A DNA stretch of 6,808 nucleotides from NCBI GenBank assembly GCA_003641425.1, contig QNAH01000151.1, forward strand, positions 1-6,808, read 5' to 3'. Numbering within the stretch: position 1 is the stretch's first letter; each line of letters begins with the position of its first letter. Made by a program: the position numbers and the translations under genes. This DNA is from Candidatus Zixiibacteriota bacterium (lineage in GTDB: Bacteria; Zixibacteria; MSB-5A5; GN15; PGXB01). This document shows positions 1 through 6,560 of the stretch, in pieces. The notes below the pieces were generated by a model. That model saw only the letters and a program-made list of their open reading frames with translations. It did not search any database and was not told the origin of the DNA.

Positions 1-632
1 ACGGCGGCAAGGTGACCGTGATCACCGTCGGGAGCGAAAAATCCGAGTCGGCTCTCAGAGCCTGCCTGGCGCTGGGTGTCGATGAGGCGATTATGATCAG
101 CGATCCTCTGTTTGACAAATCTGATCCCCAGGCAGTGGCAAAAGTTTTGACCGCCGGGCTGAAAAAACTCGGAGAATTCGACCTGGTCCTGTCCGGTAAG
201 CAGGCGGTCGATGATGATTCCGCTCAGGTTCCGGCGGCCGTGGCGGCCGGACTTGATCTGCCGCAGGTGATGTTTGTCAAGAAGATCGATTCTATCGGTG
301 ACGGCAAAGCTGTTGTCTGGAGAACAACCGAGGAAGGTTATGATGTTGTCGAGACCTCTTTACCGGCTGTGGTTTCGGTGGTGAAAGAGATTAATGAACC
401 CAGATTGCCTTCGCTGAAAGGCAAGATGACGGCCAAGAAGGCCCCGGTCACCAAGTGGGCCGCGTCTGATATCGGTCTTGACGGAACCGGTGTGGGAGTC
501 AACTCTTACACCAAAAAAACCAAAATTGCGCCGCCTCCTCCAAGGCAAAAAGGCGAAATTATCGAGGGCGAGACTCCCGAAGAAATCGCCGACAAGCTGT
601 ACGATAAGCTGAAAGAAAAACAGGTCTTATAA
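1..632 (+). CDS. etfB: Electron transfer flavoprotein beta subunit, 3' part (5' end outside window)
   Basis: EtfB pairs with EtfA to form a soluble FAD protein that carries electrons from acyl-CoA and similar dehydrogenases to the quinone pool or, in bifurcating types, to ferredoxin. The frame is open from base 3 and gives 209 residues, against about 250-260 for the family, so about 45-50 N-terminal residues lie upstream. The GTG at 12 is an internal valine codon, not the start. Visible family hallmarks are GKQAVDDD (fragment residues 65-72), in the region that binds the adenine nucleotide in this family; the strand around SLPAVVSVV; and the conserved KEINEPRLPSLKGKM segment. The later PPPPRQKGEIIEGE stretch and the wording DSAQV after the DDD look more like EtfB of anaerobes and FixA-like proteins than the mitochondrial type. 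That suggests, but does not prove, a bifurcating class. A terminator follows directly, so etfB ends its transcript and no etfA follows it. Confidence 0.95.
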   Translation, partial: GGKVTVITVGSEKSESALRACLALGVDEAIMISDPLFDKSDPQAVAKVLTAGLKKLGEFDLVLSGKQAVDDDSAQVPAAVAAGLDLPQVMFVKKIDSIGDGKAVVWRTTEEGYDVVETSLPAVVSVVKEINEPRLPSLKGKMTAKKAPVTKWAASDIGLDGTGVGVNSYTKKTKIAPPPPRQKGEIIEGETPEEIADKLYDKLKEKQVL

Positions 633-651
633 AATAAAATTCTTTCGCTCG

Positions 652-686
652 GACCGCCGGGTTAATAAAACCGGCGGTCTTTTTTT
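652..686 (+). terminator. Intrinsic (rho-independent) terminator after etfB
   Basis: A perfect 9-bp inverted repeat, GACCGCCGG at 652-660 and CCGGCGGTC at 671-679, encloses a 10-base A/T-rich loop. A run of seven T (680-686) follows, then A and TTT. The stem is almost all G-C. It begins 20 bases after the etfB stop codon and ends 8 bases before the -35 box of the next gene, so it cleanly separates two transcription units. Confidence 0.93.
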
Positions 687-694
687 ATTTGAGT

Positions 695-723
695 TTGACA
701 CATTCTTAAGAACTTTCTATATT
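695..723 (+). promoter_or_regulatory. Sigma70-type promoter driving the 731 gene, predicted leaderless
   Basis: The -35 box TTGACA (695-700) matches consensus exactly. A 17-base spacer, the optimal length, leads to TATATT (718-723), a 5 of 6 match to TATAAT. Only 7 bases (TTGCCCG) separate the -10 box from the ATG at 731. Standard geometry puts the transcription start at about 730-731, at the start codon itself, so there is no room for a ribosome binding site. The spacer contains a perfect 10-base palindrome, TTCTTAAGAA (703-712). No mapped start site is available, so the promoter is a prediction from consensus and spacing. Confidence 0.8.
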
Positions 724-730
724 TTGCCCG

Positions 731-2950
731 ATGAAATCGTTAAGGTCTGTTTCAGTTATTATTTTATTCGCGGTTCTTTTATGCTGGGTTTCCGGTGTCT
801 CGGCTAATACGATCAATCTCCTGACCGATATCGAAGTAGCCTATCTGTACGAAAATGCCGGTGATATTGACTGGCCGCTGATTTATTATCTCACCGAGGA
901 AAACGGTTGTACGGTCGAACTGGCCACAGTCAATTCCGGACCTATGTTCAGACATCTGCTCCGCCAATCAGAAGAATTCAATCTCAATTCCTCGATCATC
1001 CTGATCAATGATACATCGGCGATTTATCTCGATTCGGTGGTTAATGTCGTCTCTTCCGGTGAAATACCCGATATAGTTATCTTTGCCGGTGACTTTGAAA
1101 ATCCATACATGAAAGCCGTCGAAAACCACCTGCTCAACATGAAAATCGACACGTCCCGCGTTTATCTGGTTCGCAGATTCTACCGCCGTATAGCTGATTC
1201 CGAAGGCGGAAGTGTATATTTGAAATCGAAGCAATACTGGGAAAACATGTACGAAGATATTTCAAAGATGGCTGAAGCGGTCGATCTGGGGACACCTCTT
1301 CGCGATTTCGATAATATTTATTCGATATATGATTTAATCAAAAGTAATGACGGCGGCAGTGGCCGGCAGCCGTCATTCCTGGGGGGCATTAACCGCTTCA
1401 AATTTAACCAGATAATCGAGCGGAATATCGAGAGTGCTGTCCAGCGGGAAGCGCTAAGGATAAACCGAAAGAATTATGTCTCCAAAATAAACGAGGCCAT
1501 AAAAAACCAGGGGCGAGACAGGATCGAATTACTTCTCCAGGCCATGCAGGAGGCCAAAAAGATCCGGCAGACATATTATTATCAGATCGGCCGGGTGGAT
1601 TCCACAACCGATGTCGCCAGATATATCGAAAAGACAATCTCATCGATCACCCGAGCCATATTCTATGAAGCCCGGGTCGATTATCACGGCAATATGTCCA
1701 TATGCGAAACGCCGGAAGGCCGGAAATTGAAATTCCGGGCCGATATAAATAATAATGGTTATGTCCCGGTCAGAGCCGGAAAACTTGATTTTCGGGCCGC
1801 ATGGATGGACGAACCGGTTACAATAGATTCTACGTGGGCCGAGATTTTACCCAATAACAGCCTTATCAGAGAATATTCAGTCGATATCCCTGCAGGTCAT
1901 CTTGATGATATTTCCGAAAGCACGATGCAGTTTATCGGCCATGTCCGCTATGCAGGGAAAGATGTCGAGTTCAAATATAGCGCCCGGACCTATGAGAAAA
2001 CCGGTTTTTCGGCCGAGCTGGTGCCTGATTTCCTGATTATCAAACCGTTTCCCAAACTGCAGATCGACAGGCTGGTCGAACCGGCTTATCTCAAGGCGAT
2101 AATCACCAAACCGAATGAATATGCCGGTGAGGTCGATGTCGAGATTGTCACACCATCGAGCATTTATGTCGGGGCCTACAGCAAAAAACTTCAGCTTCAA
2201 TCCGGAGAAACAGCCGTCGAGATGAAAATTCCCCTGGCGATTACAAGGAGTATCGGGGATCAAAGACATGAAGTCATTATTAATGTCACCGATAATGATC
2301 GCAGGCTGGCCTCGGATCTGGCCTACGTCGGCGAATGTCCCTATGATATACCGGCCGAATTGAATATTGCCATCCTTGCCGATCAAAACGGGCTTCTGGA
2401 AGATCTTCTGATTCAGTCCGATGCCGCTTATAAAAGTCTAAGTTTGAGATATCTCAAGGCCGGTGAACTTGATTATTATGACGCGGTCATTATCGGGCCG
2501 GGACCGCTTAACGATCCTCAGCTCCCTCAGTTGCTTAAAGATAAGTTGAAGAAATATCTTGAATTGGGTGGAACCGTCATCACTTTTAACCGTCCCGGAA
2601 AATGGGGAGGGAATATTCTCCCGGTCTCTATTATAACCGATGATTATGAAGTTCCCTCCGGCGATTTGAAAGTCAAAACAGCCAACCATCCGATTTTTAA
2701 AGAAAAATATAAAATCAATTTGCCGGACCTGCTAAAACGGTCTGCCGAAAAGTATATCCCTCGACCGGCGGTTGTTTTCCCCGCTGAGAAATTAATTGAA
2801 TCCGGCGAAGGAACAGTTGTTTTGTCGGAGACAAAGATTGGTGAGGGAAAGCTCATTTACTGCGGCTTGCCGCTTCTTGATATGATCCGGGATCTTGATA
2901 CCGAGGCGATTAGACTATTTACCAACCTTGTTGTATATTCAGGTAATTAG
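731..2950 (+). CDS. Unrecognised exported protein with C-terminal glutamine-amidotransferase-like domain
   Basis: The 739-residue product begins with a clear Sec signal peptide: basic KSLR n-region, hydrophobic core at about 8-20, and likely cleavage after VSA at residue 25. Cys18 is not in a lipobox, so a periplasmic or secreted protein is more likely than a lipoprotein. Residues about 27-150 alternate strands and helices (strands near 61-66, 87-91, 114-118, 143-147), Rossmann-like. Residues about 222-312 are charged and helical. Residues about 315-535 are beta-rich, perhaps two sandwich domains, the second loosely like NEW3/Ig-type linkers. Residues about 544-739 resemble a class I glutamine-amidotransferase-like fold: ELNIAILAD, DYYDAVIIGPGP, a GGTVITFN strand, then GEGKLIYCGLP near the end. 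No Cys sits at the expected nucleophile elbow, so it is probably non-catalytic. The start is fixed by the signal peptide and promoter; there is no Shine-Dalgarno. I do not know its function. The domain boundaries are judged by eye. Confidence 0.85.
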   Translation: MKSLRSVSVIILFAVLLCWVSGVSANTINLLTDIEVAYLYENAGDIDWPLIYYLTEENGCTVELATVNSGPMFRHLLRQSEEFNLNSSIILINDTSAIYLDSVVNVVSSGEIPDIVIFAGDFENPYMKAVENHLLNMKIDTSRVYLVRRFYRRIADSEGGSVYLKSKQYWENMYEDISKMAEAVDLGTPLRDFDNIYSIYDLIKSNDGGSGRQPSFLGGINRFKFNQIIERNIESAVQREALRINRKNYVSKINEAIKNQGRDRIELLLQAMQEAKKIRQTYYYQIGRVDSTTDVARYIEKTISSITRAIFYEARVDYHGNMSICETPEGRKLKFRADINNNGYVPVRAGKLDFRAAWMDEPVTIDSTWAEILPNNSLIREYSVDIPAGHLDDISESTMQFIGHVRYAGKDVEFKYSARTYEKTGFSAELVPDFLIIKPFPKLQIDRLVEPAYLKAIITKPNEYAGEVDVEIVTPSSIYVGAYSKKLQLQSGETAVEMKIPLAITRSIGDQRHEVIINVTDNDRRLASDLAYVGECPYDIPAELNIAILADQNGLLEDLLIQSDAAYKSLSLRYLKAGELDYYDAVIIGPGPLNDPQLPQLLKDKLKKYLELGGTVITFNRPGKWGGNILPVSIITDDYEVPSGDLKVKTANHPIFKEKYKINLPDLLKRSAEKYIPRPAVVFPAEKLIESGEGTVVLSETKIGEGKLIYCGLPLLDMIRDLDTEAIRLFTNLVVYSGN

Positions 2951-3001
2951 AATTCTCAGGCGATTTGGAACCTGACACTTGGCGGGCGTTTTATTGATAT
3001 C
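2951..3001 (+). other. Short intergenic gap without a strong terminator or ribosome binding site
   Basis: These 51 bases hold only a weak 5-bp hairpin (TCAGG 2956-2960 with CCTGA 2971-2975) and no T run after it, so transcription from the upstream promoter can be expected to continue into the exporter genes. A CTGACA at 2972-2977 resembles a -35 box, but nothing like TATAAT lies at the right distance. The bases before the ATG at 3002 (TTTTATTGATATC) contain no Shine-Dalgarno; GGCGGG at 2981-2986 is too far upstream. Confidence 0.5.
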
Positions 3002-4759
3002 ATGTCTCTGAAAAAGCAAAATAAAGACCGCTTCAGGATTATTAAAAAGAATCTGAAGATCTATAAATGGTATTTGATTAGCGGCGGATTGGCTACTCTG
3101 GCCTCAAATGCCTTTATAATGATTAATCCTTATCTGATAAAAACCGCTTTCGATAAGCTTGAAAACAAGGCGCCGTCTGAGGAAATTCTGAAAATTGCCC
3201 TGTTTATAGTCCTATTTGCAATCATTTCCGGAATATTCCGGTTCCTGATGCGCCGGACTATTATCTGGATGTCACGGAAAACCGAGTACAATATCCGTTC
3301 CGAACTATTCGCCCACCTGCTGAAACTTAATCCATCCTTTTATCATAATAACCGTACCGGTGATATTATGGCCCGTACCACAAATGATATTGAGGCGGTA
3401 AGGATGATGGTCGGGCCGGGAATCATGCATATCGGAAACGCCTTCGTCTCAGCCGTGATTGCTATCTCATTCATGCTGTACCTGTCGCCCGAACTGACCC
3501 TTTATTCGCTGATCCCGCTACCGGTCCTTTCGATAGTGGTCAACCGGGTAGGTATGGCGATTCATAAGCGCTATGCGAAAATTCAAGAGTATTTCGCCGT
3601 CCTGACATCAAAGGTCCAAGAAAATCTGTCCGGCGTCCGTGTCATCCGTGCCTACAATCAGCAGCAACCGGAAATTGACAGCTTTTCGGGGCACAGCAAA
3701 CATTATATCCATCTCAATATGAGGATGATCCGGGTATTGGCGATGTCCATGCCGATCCTGTTTGCCATCGCGGGCACTGTCAACCTCTTTGTCCTTTATT
3801 TCGGCGGCAAGTCGGTCATATCCGGTGATATCAGCCTGGGAACATTGGTGGCTTTCTTTGCCTATCTGTCGCTGCTTATCTGGCCGATGATTGCTATGGG
3901 GTGGGTGGTCTCTTTGTACCAGCGCGGAAAGGCATCGCTGGATCGGATCAATAAGATATTAAACTCGAAACCGGAAGTACAGTCAGAGCTGGGTTCGGAT
4001 AACAATCGCGTATTGAAGGGAAAAATCGAGTTCCGTAATATGAATTTCAGCTATAACGGCACTCCCGTCCTGCATGATATCAATCTCAAGATCGAGCCGG
4101 GTATGGCCGTCGGAATCGTCGGACCGACCGCTTCGGGTAAATCCACTCTGGTTTCGGCCATCGGCCATCTTTTCCCGATCGAACGCGGGATGCTTTTTAT
4201 CGATGATCTGGATATCAATGACTGGAATCTCAATGCCCTGCGGCGTCAGATCGGCATTGTACCGCAGGAACCGTTTCTGTTTTCCGATTCACTCCAGAAC
4301 AATATTTTGTACAGCATTGATACAGAGGATTTCGCTCTTGCCAGAGCCGCGGCCCGCGCGGCGGTCATCGACAGCGAGATCGAAGAATTTCCCGGCGGTT
4401 ATAATACCATGCTTGGGGAACGGGGTATCACTCTTTCCGGCGGCCAGAAACAGCGCGTGGCCATAGCCCGGGCGCTGGCCGCAAAACCGAAGATACTGAT
4501 TCTGGATGACGCCACCAGTGCCGTCGATACCGAAACCGAGCATCTGATAAACGAACGGATGCGTTCCGAAATAAGCAAACGAACATCGATCATCATCTCG
4601 CACCGGGCCTCGGCAGTAAAAGACGCCGACCTGATTATCTACCTGGAAGAAGGCTGTATCGCCGAATCCGGAAATCATGAGACCCTGATGGCGGCCGACG
4701 GTCATTATGCGCGGCTTTATCAAACGCAGTTGATAGAAGAAGAATTGAAGAGAATGTAA
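3002..4759 (+). CDS. ABC exporter half-transporter, subunit with degenerate ATP site (MdlA/BmrC/TM287-like)
   Basis: This 585-residue protein is a type IV (B-family) ABC exporter half: an inner-membrane domain with six helices (roughly 23-45, 63-84, 142-160, 164-184, 247-268, 282-304), then a nucleotide-binding domain. The family element RTGDIMARTTNDI (118-130) is present. ATPase motifs seen are A-loop Tyr351, Walker A GPTASGKS (374-381), Q-loop Gln422, signature LSGGQ (478-482), Walker B ending LDD (501-503), D-loop SAVD and H-loop His534. Asp503 replaces the usual catalytic Glu. In known heterodimeric exporters (TM287/288, BmrCD) this marks the subunit whose own Walker site is degenerate. 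Its intact LSGGQ would complete the active site of its partner, encoded 2 bases downstream. The substrate cannot be read from the sequence; drugs, lipids and peptides are all known for the family. No Shine-Dalgarno precedes the ATG. Confidence 0.93.
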   Translation: MSLKKQNKDRFRIIKKNLKIYKWYLISGGLATLASNAFIMINPYLIKTAFDKLENKAPSEEILKIALFIVLFAIISGIFRFLMRRTIIWMSRKTEYNIRSELFAHLLKLNPSFYHNNRTGDIMARTTNDIEAVRMMVGPGIMHIGNAFVSAVIAISFMLYLSPELTLYSLIPLPVLSIVVNRVGMAIHKRYAKIQEYFAVLTSKVQENLSGVRVIRAYNQQQPEIDSFSGHSKHYIHLNMRMIRVLAMSMPILFAIAGTVNLFVLYFGGKSVISGDISLGTLVAFFAYLSLLIWPMIAMGWVVSLYQRGKASLDRINKILNSKPEVQSELGSDNNRVLKGKIEFRNMNFSYNGTPVLHDINLKIEPGMAVGIVGPTASGKSTLVSAIGHLFPIERGMLFIDDLDINDWNLNALRRQIGIVPQEPFLFSDSLQNNILYSIDTEDFALARAAARAAVIDSEIEEFPGGYNTMLGERGITLSGGQKQRVAIARALAAKPKILILDDATSAVDTETEHLINERMRSEISKRTSIIISHRASAVKDADLIIYLEEGCIAESGNHETLMAADGHYARLYQTQLIEEELKRM

Positions 4760-4761
4760 AT

Positions 4762-6558
4762 ATGGCGGATTACAATAATTATCATGAAGAAGAAGTGCTG
4801 GGTAAGGCGTATGATGCCCGCCTGATGAAACGCCTCCTTAAATATGTCCGGCCTTACCGGTGGCAGTTGGGGACGGCCGTTATTCTTCTCGTTTCGGGAT
4901 CACTCCTGCAACTGCTTCTACCCATCATGATCCAGATCGGCATCGATAATTACCTGATGAAGAGCGATATCAACGGTCTGGCCCGAATCGCCTTTGCCTA
5001 TGCCGGAATTTTGCTGGCGGTTTTCCTGCTTCAGTACGCCCAGATGTATATCACCATGTATATAGGCCAGAAGGTGCAGTATGACATCAGAATGCAAATT
5101 TTCCGGCATCTCCAGAAACTGCATCTTGGATTTTTCGACAAGAATCCGGTTGGCCGACTGGTGACCAGAACCACCAACGATGTTAATGTTCTGGATGAGA
5201 TGTTTTCTTCCGGATTGGTGGCCGTTTTCGGCGATATAATAACCCTGACCGGAATCGTTATTGCCCTGATGTACTACAATTGGAAACTGGCCCTGCTGAC
5301 ACTGATGGTCCTGCCGCTATTGATCCTGGCCACAGCCGTTTTCAGGAAAAAGGTCAGGACAATCTATCGCCAGGTCCGGCTGAAACTCGCCCGACTTAAT
5401 TCCTTCGTGCAGGAACATATTACGGGCATGACGATAATACAACTCTTTACAAGGGAAAAATCGACCCTCTATAAATTTTCCCTGATAAATTCCGAACTCC
5501 GAAGCGCGCACCTTAAATCGATTTACTATTATGCCACCTTTTTCCCGATTGTGGAAATAATCAGCGCCCTGTCTCTGGCTATCCTGATCTATTACGGGGG
5601 GTTCCAGATACGTGCCGATATGCTGACGTTCGGGGAACTTGTTGCCTTTATACAACTGGTCCAGCGTTTTTATCACCCCATACGGGACCTTGCCGAAAAA
5701 TACAATATCCTGCAGTCATCAATGGCCTCATCCGAGCGTATCTTCAAACTGCTTGATACCGAGCCCGAATTTGCCGAGCAGGGTAACGGCGCCAAACCGG
5801 CCCAAAACAAAGGGCGTATCGAATTCGAAAATGTCCGGTTTGCCTATAATTCGGGTGATGATGTCCTCAAAGATGTATCATTCACCGTCGAACCGGGTGA
5901 AAAAGTGGCCATTGTGGGCGCGACCGGAGCGGGGAAGACTTCGCTGGTATCGCTGTTATTCAGATTTTATAATTATCAGAAAGGCTCAATCAAACTCGAT
6001 GGTGTCGAACTCAAGGATATGTCAAGCAAGACCATTCGCTCACAGTTGGGACTGGTTCTTCAGGATGTTTTCATTTTCTCTGGAGATTATGCCAGTAATG
6101 TCAGGCTTGGTAACGATGAAATAACGGATGAGCAGTTGATCGATGCCTTGAAAAAAGTCAATCTCTATGATTATATTAAAAGCCAGGACGGCGGACTTAA
6201 GGCCGAGGTTAAAGAACGGGGATCGACCTTATCGACCGGGCAAAAACAGCTTCTCTCGTTTGCCCGGGCGCTCGCTTTCGATCCGAATATCCTGGTGCTT
6301 GACGAAGCAACCAGTTCGGTCGATACCGAGACCGAGCGGATGATCCAGAAGGCGCTGGATAAACTCCTTGAAAACCGCACCGCCATAATTATAGCCCACC
6401 GGCTTTCGACAATCGAAAAAGCCGATAAGATTATAGTCCTGCATCATGGCCGCCTGCGGGAGATGGGAAAACATCATGAACTGCTTGAAAAAAAGGGGAT
6501 TTATTATAAATTGCACCAGATGCAGTTCAAACGTGACCGGGTGAAAACGGCAGTATAA
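4762..6558 (+). CDS. ABC exporter half-transporter, catalytic subunit (MdlB/BmrD/TM288-like)
   Basis: This 598-residue half-transporter has the same layout as its upstream neighbour: about 30 residues of cytoplasmic N-terminus, six membrane helices (roughly 36-60, 79-104, 153-171, 176-196, 260-279, 288-304), then a nucleotide-binding domain. Motifs are the FFDKNPVGRLVTRTTNDV element (124-141), A-loop Tyr362, Walker A GATGAGKT (386-393), Q-loop Gln434, signature LSTGQ (490-494), Walker B LDE with catalytic Glu515, D-loop SSVD and H-loop His546. Thr492 in the signature departs from LSGGQ, which matches the degenerate ATP site formed with the partner's Walker motifs. The pair should therefore work as an obligate heterodimer in the inner membrane, exporting an unknown substrate. 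The start lies 2 bases after the previous stop (TAA-AT-ATG), behind only a weak purine stretch (GAAGAGA, 4748-4754), consistent with translational coupling. Confidence 0.94.
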   Translation: MADYNNYHEEEVLGKAYDARLMKRLLKYVRPYRWQLGTAVILLVSGSLLQLLLPIMIQIGIDNYLMKSDINGLARIAFAYAGILLAVFLLQYAQMYITMYIGQKVQYDIRMQIFRHLQKLHLGFFDKNPVGRLVTRTTNDVNVLDEMFSSGLVAVFGDIITLTGIVIALMYYNWKLALLTLMVLPLLILATAVFRKKVRTIYRQVRLKLARLNSFVQEHITGMTIIQLFTREKSTLYKFSLINSELRSAHLKSIYYYATFFPIVEIISALSLAILIYYGGFQIRADMLTFGELVAFIQLVQRFYHPIRDLAEKYNILQSSMASSERIFKLLDTEPEFAEQGNGAKPAQNKGRIEFENVRFAYNSGDDVLKDVSFTVEPGEKVAIVGATGAGKTSLVSLLFRFYNYQKGSIKLDGVELKDMSSKTIRSQLGLVLQDVFIFSGDYASNVRLGNDEITDEQLIDALKKVNLYDYIKSQDGGLKAEVKERGSTLSTGQKQLLSFARALAFDPNILVLDEATSSVDTETERMIQKALDKLLENRTAIIIAHRLSTIEKADKIIVLHHGRLREMGKHHELLEKKGIYYKLHQMQFKRDRVKTAV

Positions 6559-6560
6559 GT

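Noticed and set aside
1877..2386. 169-codon open frame on the minus strand inside the exported-protein gene.
   Set aside because: It lies wholly opposite a gene with a signal peptide and coherent domain structure, has no recognisable motif or promoter, and looks like a codon-composition shadow.
2956..2975. Inverted repeat TCAGG / CCTGA after the stop codon at 2950, considered as a terminator.
   Set aside because: The stem is only 5 bp with a 10-base loop, and no T run follows within the next bases.
2972..3000. Possible second promoter before the exporter (CTGACA at 2972-2977, TGATAT at 2995-3000, 17-base spacer).
   Set aside because: TGATAT matches TATAAT at only three positions and lacks the key A at position 2. 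Its start site would also fall inside the coding region.
4074..4466. 130-codon plus-strand open frame in an alternative frame within the first exporter gene.
   Set aside because: It sits entirely inside the Walker A to signature region of the real frame, with a Ser/Arg/Ile-rich composition typical of out-of-frame translation.
4289..4723. 144-codon minus-strand open frame opposite the first exporter's nucleotide-binding domain.
   Set aside because: It overlaps the conserved ABC motifs of a certain gene. Its translation is low-complexity shadow sequence with no family resemblance.
5639..6124. 161-codon plus-strand open frame in an alternative frame within the second exporter gene.
   Set aside because: It lies wholly within a certain ABC transporter reading frame and shows no domain features of its own.
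6487..6497. A AAA AAG slippery heptamer in frame (6488-6494), followed by GGG, near the 3' end of the second exporter gene, resembling the dnaX frameshift site.
   Set aside because: A -1 shift would reach a stop within about five codons and remove only the last residues after all ATPase motifs. There is no clear downstream hairpin or well-spaced upstream stimulator, and A runs are common in Lys-rich coding sequence.
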